Shown piece after piece: positions 1 through 10,942 of a DNA stretch of 64,000 nt (positions are counted from its first letter, which is position 1; each line of letters begins with the position of its first letter). A program made the position numbers and the translations under genes. The notes under the pieces were generated by a model. It was not told the DNA's origin, did no database searches, and saw only the letters and a list, made by a program, of their open reading frames with translations. Source of the DNA: Endothia cerciana (lineage: Eukaryota; Ascomycota; Sordariomycetes; Diaporthales; Cryphonectriaceae); the NCBI GenBank assembly GCA_026119935.1, contig JALRMH010000020.1, positions 1 through 64,000 of the forward strand, given 5' to 3'.

Positions 1-80
1 ACGATGAGACCAGCGATACCGTCAGCGGGGAGACGCCTTCTTCACTTGGCAAAGGGGACCCGCTCTCCAAAATCACCACC

Positions 81-187
<107 letters not shown>

Positions 188-750
188 GGGGGGGGGGGGC
201 CCCCCCCAAAATGTTTTGCTATCCCCCCCTATGTCCCCCCCCTCCCCCGCCTCTAATGCACATCGCCCTCCCTCACCGAGGTTCCATCGGGGGAGGCCCT
301 CCTCGGCGCGAGCTCGCGTTCCCACAGGGCCCAATCTCGATCACCGCGCAAACTCAATCACCACCGCGGTCCCTTTTGAGGTGTCGCAGGGCACAGAGAC
401 GCAAGATTCGTGAATGCGGCGGAACCCGCTTTTCCCAGATTGCACGTACCGGATCTCTACTATGTACATCGCATGGGGGCCCCCGACACCCTCTTCCCAC
501 GTCGTTGATGCAGCGATCCCCGCCCGGATAGGATGGCCCTCGAGTGTCTGTTCGACACACGCGGCGCTCAATAGTTTTATCCACCGGCCCCGGGGAGGTC
601 TCCCGGGTGCGTCATGGTCCTTGTAGGGATGCATATGCTCTCTTCTGCATGTAAAGTGATATCAGGATCACCAGGGGGGAGGGAATAAGCCCACGGGCAC
701 CCGGTTTAATCCGACTCGTCATTTGGTGGTTTTTTTGGGGGGTTATATTT

Positions 751-753
<3 letters not shown>

Positions 754-788
<35 letters not shown>
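754..788. repeat. (GA)n microsatellite
   Basis: An uninterrupted GA dinucleotide run of about 35 bases follows a T/G-rich stretch. No gene is nearby. Confidence 0.9.
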
Positions 789-790
<2 letters not shown>

Positions 791-3700
791 ATTGTATCAT
801 ACATATTTACACCTGCTAGCGGTGGTGTCTGCCGCCGGGCCATTTCAGCACCTGCAAGGCCGGGTGTTGCCCTGCACACCAGAGGCGCCGCGAGGGATGA
901 GAACCTGAGGGGAGAAAAAAAGAATGGAAAAAAAATAAAAATTGGAAAAATAAAAATAAAGATTAGAGTCAGACCAGAATCCCTCCCGCTGTTAAGGTTT
1001 GAGGCATGTCATCTGTCCCTGCCCGTCAAACGCTTCTTTCGATATCCCATGTAATTAATGGTGAGCGGTCGACTTTCGGGCCGGCCCACCGCGTTTATGC
1101 CCAGCCAATCGTCGCGGCGCTTAGGCGTCGAGGAGGCTGAACTTGAGACGCGTCCCTCGTGGGAACCAACATACGGTACATGGTGCTCTGCACACGCGAG
1201 TGCAACCCTGCGCCGACTTGTCATGTCTATCATGCGCGCCTGTCCTTGCCTGCGCCAGGCGCGAGCTCAGTCAACCAGACACCGCGACGTGCTCGAAGCA
1301 CAGCCCGGATAACCTAACCACACGGGTGACAGCTCGAAAGATGGCACTGGTGTGTTCAGCAGGCCCTTACGCACGCCGTGGCCGTCAAGGCAGCCGAGTA
1401 AGAGCCCGAGCTGCATGAGGGAGACGGGGCCGAACCACGGGGCTCCACCAGAGCCTTGTGTAATTCAGGCGCCCGGAAAATTATGGCCCCCTGGGAAGGC
1501 TTGCCCGTTTCGGAATTTAAGATCAAATCCGATTCATGTGATTCGCAGATGGGCCGGAAGCGCCCAAGGCTGTCTGTCTCGCCCTCCGATTGGTCACATT
1601 GTTGTGGGCCGCCCAACAGCCGCCTCTTCAGCCTCGATACGGGCCGCCAACATCTGGACGGCATGGGCACGGCCGCAACGAAGATACCCCAGGGCCAGGT
1701 GGCCGTTTTCCAAGCTCGGACTCGTCTCCTCCACCGTCGAGCTGCTGGGATGGGTGAGTTACAAGGCGCTACAGATAGATTAATCCGGACAGACCCGTTT
1801 TGGGTGTGGCCCGGCCAGATATCAAGGCCAGCGAGGCGGGAACACTCATCCCCCACATCCTGCCAGGAGCGCCGGCGCGCCTGGTACTTTTTTGCAACCT
1901 TGGTATAGATGAACAGTGCGTCTAGACCCATGCATTGAGGACGGCGTAGGGCGTTACGCGAGCAGGGTTTTCGACAATGCCGCGGTTGCCACCACCGGTA
2001 AGGTCGACGCCGCGGTGGCCAGGGCCGCAGACCGGCCTGAACGCATCGTGGCTAGGCGCGCACATGAAAGTCACTGCGGGAACTGAGGTCTCCCATCGCT
2101 TCCGGGTCAGATCTCGCCATGCTCGTACCGTCCGTCGCCGTCCCGGCGCTTGCTGCGGTGCCCATCTTCATGCGCCTTTGGTGCGGTGCGTGTCTCGAAG
2201 CATATCGGTCTTGCCTCTTGCCTTCTGCAAGTATAATGATGTGATGTCTCTTTACGCGCTGAAGCGAGGTTCCATCACCACGGCCTGGAACATTCTCGGG
2301 GGAAAAGCAAGAGGGCCCTAGGGTACCTCGGGTATGCTTTCCAGACCAGGAGACGGTTGAAACTCGAGGCGGCCCTATTTCGAGGGCTGGCCCTCGGCCA
2401 GTGAAGCCGGCATCCCTACTGCAGCAGGGCGCTCAGGGTCCGCCATTGGGCATCACCTGCCTCCTCACCTGACTCTCTCTCCCAGCCCTTGTCATCACCG
2501 GCGGCGAGTGCGAGGCCGGGTGGCCAAGAGACTCCATAACTGAGCTGCCTACTTGGGTCCATTTCCCCGAACCGTGTGGGCACACGGCCACGGCCAGTCC
2601 CCCCTCGGTTCGATACTGCTGTGTTTTCCTGCCTCGACGGACAGCTTCCTGTTCCGACCTGCAAGAATCAGGCGGGTCCCTCGACCGAGTTTAGGCGAGG
2701 TGCCAGCGATACTACCGCGCGCTCCATCGTCGTCATCGACAAAGAGGGACCTTTGGGTTGTGCCCACGGACTGGACAGCGACAGCCACGTGAGCCGTCAC
2801 TGGACTGGGCGACTCCGAGCTGCGCATACTGGGTCAATGCAAGAGCATTGCCACGTCGAAACCCTCCGTCCCATGTTGATTGTGACAGGGCTTCCCTTCC
2901 CCTCCACCCCCCCCCCCCGAGCCTCCGAGGAGGTCACTCGCCTCCGCAGGAGCGATGCCCTGACATGTGGTCAGCACTCTGTTTCTTTCCGTATCTCGCC
3001 CCTTCCCGCCAATGGAGCTGGGACCAAGGATTCCCGACCTGGTCTGATACCCTCGGGTGGGAACGGGTGGCCCCCCCCCCCCAAAAAAAAAAGTTACTCA
3101 GGACGCCAGCCCATGCCGCAAATCAGCAAACGCGGGCTGGCCAGCGACCTCCCCAGCAGCACAGTCAGAACCTAATCCGGGACAAAGGGGGAGCGCGGAC
3201 GCCAGTGATTCGCCTGCCGGGGGCGGAATTCGCCATCTCGCCCAGGCACCCATTCGCCCAAGGGGCCACCTGCCGGGAGAGATGGGGGACTCCGCCTTGG
3301 GGGGGGGTGGGCCGACTTGCTTGCTCGTCTGGTACTGTGACTCTCGATAGCTGCAAGTGTGAGTTGTTCTTCGGCGGGTTGGCTCCCTATTTGCCTTCGG
3401 CGTTCTGCCCCGTCCCCTCCTGATTTGTTTCCCCCTCGTGCGTCTGCGATGACACATGCCGACCGTCTTGCATCTCGTACATGACCGGCATGTGTGATGG
3501 TCCAAGTCCCGGGGGGGGGGGCGAGGAAGAGGGGGGGTATGTGTCCCAATCAGGATTGGGCGGACACCTCACAGCCGAGATGATTCGTCCTGTCCTCCAA
3601 GGCTGCTTCCTTTTTTTCTACTCTGCAGGCGATAAATCTCCTCTGGACTAATGTAGGCCATGGACCGGTGAGAGAATAAAGAGCCTCATATGGCGCTCGT

Positions 3701-5277
3701 AGCGAGGGGCTCCGAACCCGTGCCGTGTCATCGAGAGAAAGCCACAGGCTGTCTAATCTACACATTGTGACCATGATTCCGGTTTCCTCGCAAGGCTGTG
3801 GATATTGCGTCCATGCCACCTGCTCACCTCCCAGCCCTCGGTGTGCGGGATGTTGCCCTTTTCTTTTCTCTTTGCAGCTCAGCCCGGTGGAGCAGATGTC
3901 AACATGTAGGCAGCCTTCCCGCCCATGTCGATCTATGGTACGTATGTACAGGGAGGCATGGGATGGGGGACCCCACCTGATGGCCGCACCCTCGAGGCGG
4001 CGGGTAGATCGCAGCCCATCTGATGGTTCGTGTGGCTGCGGGATGACACGGTGACCCGTCGACCAAGGGTCTCCGCGCTGGCAGCAGATGTACCTGGGTC
4101 TTGTAGACGTAGTCTGCAGGCTCAGAAGAAGTTAGTCCGGGCGGTCGTACGTTACCTAGAAGGGAAGCACATTGTACGTGTAGGGATCCTGGGGGAGGTG
4201 TGGATAAGCGATCAGGTCCAGATACTTGATATCGTAACCTAGCTAGAGCTTCAGGCAGCCCACTCAACTACCGAGTCAGGTGGATAGATCTGATCGAGAT
4301 ACCGATTCGCCGGAGTAGCTCGATCTGGAAATGGCACCCAACCTTTCACCAGAACCCTCTCGCCCTGTTTCGAACTCCTCCCGGATGAAGAGGCCATCCA
4401 GGCCAGGGCACGGTCATGTCGAAAGAGTGGGGAAGGAGGCTCAAGTAGACATAGACAACATGACCCATGGATAACGTGGCTCCACCGGGGCCACGTCCGA
4501 TGCCTGAGGTACTGGGTAGCATGTACGAAGGAGGAGGAGCAGGTGCGGATGGCAGGGGTTCTAATTCCAGATATGCACCGACAGGGTGTCCAAGGTAGGC
4601 ATGGAGCACCATCACCATGAGCGAAATATACATCCCGAGGCGGCAGTAAGAGGGGCCAGTACGTATATCAACTGGCCCTGTCAAGGGCCCATAATGCATG
4701 TTTCCGTGTTGAGTCTATGGGGATGCTGTACTTGACGTAGCCCTTAACTCGGCCGGATGCAGCTGCGGGATGCAAGTTTGCTGTGATTCCCCAGCAGCAA
4801 GCCTCGTCGACGCAATGCAAATGGTGGTGTGTTGTCAATGGCCCTCGGTCCACCTTGCCGGTCCGGCCAGGGTCGATCTCCAAGTATAAGTAAGTCTCCT
4901 GCTCGTCGTCTTCTTCCCAGCATGCTCTCCGAAGTGGTAAATGTCAGTCCACCGGCTTTATACCCTTCGGGCAGTGTTGCTGCTCCCATGCTATCTCCGA
5001 CCAGGCACGCATTGATCCAGCCCTCCAACAGTCGAAAGTCAGCCACCAAAACACAAAGCCGACTCGAGGACGGCATCCCGTCCCTCCGACTCATACGAAG
5101 TGAGTTATTTGCACTTGGAGCCCCCTGGTATATGGTGGTGCCTTCTGAGGAAGAGCAGGTGTGGCAGCGCCAGACATGGATAATGACTAAGAGACTGACT
5201 ACTGGCAGCCCAACCAACGCAGGCACTGACGACCTCATTTCTTTTCCCCCTCCTCCACTTTCAAGACCTCCCTCGAG

Positions 5278-5610
5278 ATGTGCTATTTTGAGCAGACGCG
5301 ATGGCGATGTGGTTACTGGAAATGGGGAAACTTCAGACAGCAGTGCAACAAGGAGTATCGGACGGGCGAGACGTGCGGCCTCAAGCTCGTCTACGACACC
5401 ACCTACAAAGACGATAACTGCAAGCTTTGCGACCAGATCGAGAAGAAACAGCGGCGGTACATGAAGATGGCACAGGACGTGGAACGTTGGAGGAGGGAGG
5501 GTAATCGAAGGGCAACGATCGAGAAGACCGAATATGATATGGCCGAGGTCCAAGACGCAATGAATAAGATCTGGGGGGAGCACCAGGAAAGGCTGATGGT
5601 GCTTGGTTGA
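5278..5610 (+). CDS. Small Cys/Trp-rich uncharacterised fungal protein
   Basis: A single-exon reading frame of 110 residues. The N-terminal half is rich in Cys, Trp and Tyr (Cys at 2, 11, 23, 33, 48 and 51, with a CGYWKWGNF core, a GETCGLKL segment and a CxxC pair). The C-terminal half is a charged, probably helical tail (QIEKKQRRYMKMAQDVERW region). There is no signal peptide or membrane segment. The spacing of Cys residues suggests a small intracellular metal-binding or disulfide-poor fold, but this is inference. I recall similar short proteins of unknown function in other Sordariomycetes. The start is the first in-frame ATG after a CT-rich leader. A spliceable segment lies about 40 nt after the stop (5650-5704), consistent with a transcribed 3' UTR. 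Confidence 0.7.
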   Translation: MCYFEQTRWRCGYWKWGNFRQQCNKEYRTGETCGLKLVYDTTYKDDNCKLCDQIEKKQRRYMKMAQDVERWRREGNRRATIEKTEYDMAEVQDAMNKIWGEHQERLMVLG

Positions 5611-5649
5611 GAGGGGCTCAAATGAGGTCGGAAAAAGGGAAAAGAAAAG

Positions 5650-5704
5650 GTACGCATCATTCCGACCGCAACAGACCGAGTTCAACGGCTAACGTTCTGA
5701 ACAG
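5650..5704 (+). other. Candidate 3' UTR intron
   Basis: The donor GTACGC, a branch-like GGCTAAC and the acceptor AACAG define a 55-nt segment that matches the intron grammar of the coding introns in this window. It begins 39 nt after the stop of the 110-residue protein gene, so it would lie in the 3' UTR. Transcript data are absent. Confidence 0.4.
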
Positions 5705-7655
5705 CGCGCAGGTGCTTGTTGTACGATATGTTTTGGATGAGTGAAGAAGAGGAGAGGTCAGGCACGACTTGACCAGAAGAGAAGGGCCAAACAGAAGGAA
5801 AGAGGGGGAAAGAAAGGAAAAAAAAAAGGGAAAAAAAAAAAGACCAAAAAAAAAAAAAAAAACCCACTCACGCGTCTCCTTGACCGAGGCTTTTTATTTA
5901 CATTACATCCGGGGAGGGCCGGGTACTGATCGGGACAGGGCTTGATAGGCCTGGATGGAGAGAACGTCCAGGGTCTTGGTGAACAGGAAACGATCCTTCA
6001 GAACCATGTTTCGGCGTTCATTGTGTTTTCGGGGGGCCTGTAGCCCATTTCCTACTCCTACAGAATGCTACCATAAGCCCTGACTAAAATTACAAGAATT
6101 GTCTACAGACAGCTACAAGCCATCCCACTATTCCCTACAGACCGAGTACGAGCAGTTCGGGGGGTGCATACCGAGCCAAGCGAGAAGGTAACAATGTCAC
6201 CACCGCGCAAGGGGTGGCACCCTTTCCCCCACGTTCGCCTGCATAGAAGGGGCTCGTAGAAGGTTCTGACAGGCCCACCTTTTGCTGGAGTGGTGCCTGT
6301 ATGCAGCAGCATGTACACTCTTCTAAGTGGTTGGCCAGGACCCGGCGAATGGGGACGTAGACGAAGTGAGGGGGGCCAAAAGCCATGGCACCTGTGCCCA
6401 ATGGCATCGTCACCACCCAGACGACAGATTGTCGAAACGATGGCAAATGGACGACAGCAGGCCACGAAGTAGGGGCATGTGGGACGGAGAAAATGGACAG
6501 TGCCTAAAGGGTGTCTGGTCTTGAAGACGGTGCAGCCGAGAACAACTGGCAGCAGCGGGGCAAGCATCTCCGTGCCAACGGCAGCGGTGATCCGCGCGCA
6601 ATGATGATGAATCGATATTGAGGTACTGTCTTGGCTGTCCCGTTGGTCTGCTCCACGTATACTCCGTATAGAGTAGGCAGGCAACTCATGCGGCTTTTGC
6701 AGTATCGTGCATGCTAATGAGGTTTGTTGGGGGCTGATAACAATAACTAGTCCCCGGAACCGCCCAACGCCGTACCTAGTGGCATCTCGTCGTGGCCGAT
6801 TGTCAGGTGGAGCTGGGCAGACTGAGATGCTGGCCTATGGTCAAGACAGATCCATTCCCATCGGCGCCACCCGCCGAGGCTAGGGGGTCGCGAGGTGTGC
6901 ATTAGCCCACTATCCTCCAAACTCAAAAGGACGCCCCCCAACCCCGTGATGACGGCACGTCGAAGGCCTCGGCTCGGGGTATGCAGCGGGGGCGGAGAGA
7001 GAGGCCGCAGGAAAATTCTGATACAAATGCAGGTTAGCGAAGCTAAACGCGCTGGTCTCCACCCCGGAGCAACGTTGACGAGTTAGTGAACGTGGCTGCT
7101 GTTCAATGGGCCCAGTACGCTCACGAATATTGGCCGCGGCTCCATGGTGGCAGCAGTGATTGGCGGCCCGGGGGAATAGGGAGGAGCTCAGGCTCACAAA
7201 AGCACGCAATTACTCGAACAAGAGGGCGGTGAGAAGGGGGATGAAATTTCAATTGGGCGTTGGGTTCTTGTTGAAGATGCAATCAATTGACGGCTGACAT
7301 CATGCGGCTCATTGATCGATCTTGTATATTATCCGTACTGTGCAAACCTCTGAATCTGCTTGGCGCGCTTGACATCAGACGGTGGGTCTCAGCCCGTCGC
7401 CTCGAGCCCTTCAACGTGGCCCAAAAAAGACCACTATACTCCGTCGATGGGTGATCTCAGTGAGCGTTGCCGCCCGAGGCTGCAGCATGTGAAAGTCATA
7501 TGACCCTGAGTCTATGCTGTCAGCCCGGGAAAGGCTGGATGAATAGGCAAGGAAAGTCGAGAAACAAGTGATTGGATGTGATACGTCGTCTGCGACCCGC
7601 GGGACGTACGATCGGGGGACCTGATGCACGAGGGCGAGGCGCCCCTGCCCCCGCA
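5705..7655. other. Intergenic, no supported gene
   Basis: The stretch opens with an A/G-rich tract (about 5740-5865, ending in a 17-A run) and then ordinary mixed sequence. Overlapping open frames at 6103-6684 and 6910-7209 on the minus strand lack domains, splice signals and a sensible composition, so I do not call them genes. Confidence 0.5.
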
Positions 7656-8288
7656 TTATGCCATGGCGGCGGCTGCCTCACTGAAGTTGCCGACCAGCGC
7701 GTCGCTGGATTCGGTCCTGATGTGTGGGACTGCATTTTGCAGGTCCGATGTCTCCTCGTCGTCATCCGCGAGCCAATCCACTCTGGCTCCGGCTGCCGAG
7801 ACGTCCTCGGCACTGAGCTTGGATAGCAGGGACCTGTACCGCATCTGACGTGCTTCCTGACCCACAAGGGCGTAGGGTGTGGTGGGCGCACTGCGTTGCG
7901 TATCCTTCGTCGGCGCTATCTCGAAGATGTCCACCATGTTGCTGGGACAAGCAACGCATTAGCATCTACTCACGTGTTTTCTGGGAGGGGGGTGATATTT
8001 GGGTCTCTCCGGGATGGTATTACTCGGATGTTTGGGCAACGACCCGCTGCAGAGCCTCAATCTCCCGTTGTGCCTCGAGGGGGTCGTGCTGCCCCGTCAT
8101 CTGCTGTTCTCCAAAGCTGCCATATTGCATAGCGTTCGGATCGTCGAATAGGAGCCGCGATTCTTCATCCTAAGGGAGGCAAGCTCACATGTCAGTTGTC
8201 GACTTCACTTTGTCTAGATGGGAGGGAGATTGACCTCTTCAACGGAATCCCTTCGACGGCCGCCCAGGCATGATGCACAAGCTCCCAT
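7656..8288 (-). CDS. LAMTOR1: LAMTOR1/Meh1-like Ragulator membrane anchor
   Basis: Three exons (8288-8235, 8169-8024, 7941-7656) give 161 residues. The N-terminus MGACASCLGG carries Gly2 for myristoylation and Cys4/Cys7 for palmitoylation, the arrangement by which LAMTOR1-type proteins attach to late endosome or vacuole membranes. Acidic DDP-containing sequence follows, then helices (EALQRVVAQTSDNMVDIFEI) and a second helical block (ARQMRYRSLLSKLS) typical of this family. By family knowledge it would scaffold the Ragulator/EGO complex that recruits Rag GTPases to activate TORC1. Introns are 8234-8170 (GTCAAT...TTAG, branch AACTGAC) and 8023-7942 (GTAATA...CCAG, branch GCTAATG). Both keep frame. 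The first exon is too short to be seen without splicing; its start is set by the acylation motif. The family assignment rests on motif pattern, not alignment. Confidence 0.75.
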
Positions 8289-9459
8289 TGCAGCCGTGGG
8301 AAATCGAAGCACAGCCGCAAAGGGACAGGGTTCTGCGACAGGGAGGAGTCCCTCTGTAAGGGATTAGGCTGGGTGTCGCATAGAAGCGCAAGGGTCAATA
8401 GAGGTGTATCATGGCAGATTGGACTCGCCGTCCATGAGATGGTCGAATGGGTGTATCGTGTGACCTTGTGATGTTGTGATGTTGATCCGTGGTGTTGCTT
8501 TCCTTGGGGGCCGGAAATTAGATAGAGCACAGACCATTATCATCCCTGCTTAATCAGCAATACTCGAGTCATTACTGCCAAAATATCATTGGCCCTGCCT
8601 CATCCTCCAACCACCCATGCTCACCACTCAATACCTATGTACTCTCTCCCAGGTCTCGCTGGGCTACCTTCACACATGTGATACCCTCCATCCCTTGCGC
8701 CAGCAATCTGATATGTCTTTGCTCCAGGGGCGGCTGACGGAAGTAGTGAGACCCAATCTTGTCAGTTCCCACGTGGGATCCTAGTGCGAACCCAAACGCC
8801 CTACTCCATAGCCTTCCTCTGGCAGCCAGAGTCTGGGCTCTGGCCCATCTGGTGAGGTCGGGTCTTGAGAACTGAGGCAGCGTTGCCATACGGTCGAACG
8901 AGTCGGGGTTGCCGCCCGCCATATACACGTGAGCTCCAACGTGACAGCTTCCTTGGTGACGTATCACGGCTTCGAGGCCGCGCCGAACGACCCAGATGAG
9001 GTTCCGCGTGGGCTAGGGATGCCCACCTCGAATATGTCCAGCCGTTGCGACGCTCCCAAGGTGGCGTTCTGGCCCCTCAGCCGCACGCAACTTGACACAC
9101 ATGGTTTTTCAAGCTTTCCATCTCCCTGATCGAGAAGCGCTCAATAGTCCAAAGGCAGCACGGACTCTGCCGGCTCTCGGGCCTCCTCTTGGCTTCCTTG
9201 TGTTGCTAAAACTCACAGACGATAGGCTTCAGTCTAGCTGCGAAGGGAGACTGAGATAGTAACTACTAGCTGGCGGTGCCTGCTCCCAGCCTACCGGCGA
9301 AGGCTTTGATCGATGGGCGACAGTCTAAACAGAAAGGCGGGCATGGTCGTGTGGAATTATCTTGATAGGTTCAGGACTAGACAGCTATCCCTCAAGTTTC
9401 ATACATACTAGGTGTGAGGATGATAGTGTTCAACATCCTTGAAGGATAGGGCATCGAAA
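8289..9459. other. Intergenic, no supported gene
   Basis: This stretch lies between the divergently transcribed LAMTOR1-like gene and the secreted repeat protein. Open frames here (for example 8635-8967 minus, 8929-9129 plus) have no recognisable content. It should contain both promoters. Confidence 0.5.
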
Positions 9460-9467
9460 TATAAAAG
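9460..9467 (+). promoter_or_regulatory. TATA-like box of secreted repeat protein gene
   Basis: TATAAAAG, close to the canonical TATA consensus, lies about 150 nt upstream of the signal-peptide ATG. A start of transcription about 30 nt downstream would exclude or barely include the upstream in-frame ATG at 9497, which supports initiation at 9617. Confidence 0.5.
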
Positions 9468-9616
9468 GCACAGTCCGATTCTTCGGGGTGAAGCGCATGC
9501 CTCTCATTCCCATTTCGACACCATCCTCATCTCGAACAGGTGCTCACTCCCCCTCGATTTACTCTCATCTCAAGCGGCAGCTCGGATCCTCCTCACTCAC
9601 TGAGATCTTTCTCATC

Positions 9617-10438
9617 ATGTCTCTCCCTTCGACTTTCCTCCTGCCAGGCCTGGCAGCCCTCTTGTTCACCTCTCCAGCCCAAGCCGGCCTCGCATTCCGG
9701 GACGTTGAGCCTCGAGCAGAACCGACGTTCACGGTCACCGCCTGCACGGCAACCATCATCTATGAAAAAATCATCACAGCTTCCCCCAGGTCTCGCGGCG
9801 CCCATCGCACAATCACCATCACCGAGAGCCCGTCAGTTGTGACCATCACGCAGACACAACCACCTCCGCCGCCAGTGACTTATACCGTCACCCAGACACA
9901 ACTACCTCCGCCGCCAGTGACTTATACCATCACCCAGGCCCAAATACCTCAGCCGCCGAGCTCTCGCCGTGGCCGGCCCACGGCCCCGGGCGCGCCACCT
10001 CTGCCGCTCGCAAACAGTACCAGCGCGGAGGCCAGCATCACAACTGCTCCCGCGTCGACGGCACCGCCGCCCTCACTCGTGAACACCACTAGCACTGCTC
10101 CCGAGCCTCTCCCGACCTCGTCCCCCCCAGCGAACAGCACCAGCATCAGCCCCGGCCTCGTCACCAGCAGCTCGAGCGGCGGTTCCGCGCCGAGCGCATG
10201 TCCGACGGCGACCGAGGAGCTCTACACGACTCTATTCAACACAGTAACGGCGACGCCCGAGTCTCAATCTGAGTCTGCGCCCCTCCCCCCGGGTGCTAGT
10301 GTCTTGACCACCGACGTTGTTTATGTGACGACGGAAGCGATTGAATATACACCGACACAGACTATTAACAGCACGATATATGAGACGGCATTCAGTACCG
10401 TGACCGATATCGGGGGCGCGCGCACTTCTAGCCCTTGA
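9617..10438 (+). CDS. Secreted Ser/Thr/Pro-rich repeat protein
   Basis: A single-exon frame of 273 residues starting at a typical signal peptide (MSLPSTFLLPGLAALLF followed by AQA, cleavage expected after Ala). The mature part is dominated by Thr, Ser and Pro. Around residues 75-115 it contains near-identical repeats of the unit TYTVTQTQLPPPPV, encoded by 45-nt direct repeats at about 9855-9950. Several NST sites could be N-glycosylated, and the Thr/Ser blocks look like O-glycosylation substrate, so a cell-wall or extracellular matrix protein is likely. No catalytic domain is visible. There is no clear GPI signal at the C-terminus, which ends in GGARTSSP; a missed 3' exon is possible. An in-frame ATG also exists at 9497, but it would bury the signal peptide. 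Confidence 0.7.
   Translation: MSLPSTFLLPGLAALLFTSPAQAGLAFRDVEPRAEPTFTVTACTATIIYEKIITASPRSRGAHRTITITESPSVVTITQTQPPPPPVTYTVTQTQLPPPPVTYTITQAQIPQPPSSRRGRPTAPGAPPLPLANSTSAEASITTAPASTAPPPSLVNTTSTAPEPLPTSSPPANSTSISPGLVTSSSSGGSAPSACPTATEELYTTLFNTVTATPESQSESAPLPPGASVLTTDVVYVTTEAIEYTPTQTINSTIYETAFSTVTDIGGARTSSP
9855..9950 (+). repeat. Intragenic 45-nt direct repeats
   Basis: Two to three consecutive copies of a unit containing CCTCCGCCGCCAGTGACTTA encode the TYTxTQxQxPxPP repeats of the secreted protein. Such in-frame repeats commonly vary in copy number between strains. Confidence 0.8.
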
Positions 10439-10942
10439 CGGAGGGCCGCGGTAGGTGTTTCTAGATTTCACTAAAGCCGGCTTCGCTCCATAGGACGTAA
10501 CACCTAGGGTAGTCGACCGAAGAAAGCGGTCTTATAGGCGGAGTTCAGCAGTGATCAAGACGGGAACCCGGCTTGGTGAGGGAAAGGCAACGGGGTGTGG
10601 CGCTACGTGCGTGTAATCTAGACCGAGGCTTCGAGATACGTGGTCAGCATGGTCCCTAATTTTACTGTATGTATCACTGTGTTATTTGGTTGAGACTTGG
10701 AGGGAGAATGCAGTGAAAGCAGTGTATAGAAATATATAGGCCTTCTCTGACCCTTTAAGATAGTTAGCGTATTGGCCGATGCCTGCGACCCGAACAAGTC
10801 GGACGCAATTCTGAGAGACAGATCAATGAAAACATGTCCCAGAACACAGTTGGCTTGAGAAATACCGAGCTGGATACGTAACAGCAATACGTGACGAGAC
10901 CCACAGCCGGGTCACGTCGTCGATCAATGCAGATGAATGCGC
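10439..10942. other. Convergent intergenic spacer
   Basis: This lies between the ends of the secreted protein gene (+) and the HORMA gene (-). No coding or RNA feature is supported; it should contain both 3' UTRs. Confidence 0.6.

Noticed and set aside
4744..5685. Long minus-strand open frame of 313 residues
   Set aside because: It is antisense to the 110-residue Cys/Trp-rich gene, Leu/Ser-rich without domains, and looks like a shadow of the plus-strand sequence.
6103..6684. Minus-strand open frame of 193 residues
   Set aside because: Composition is irregular, no motif or splice pattern is present and other frames are equally open.
9846..9950. Regular direct repeats considered as a CRISPR-like array
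   Set aside because: The repeats are in frame inside a secreted protein, have no unique spacers and the genome is eukaryotic.
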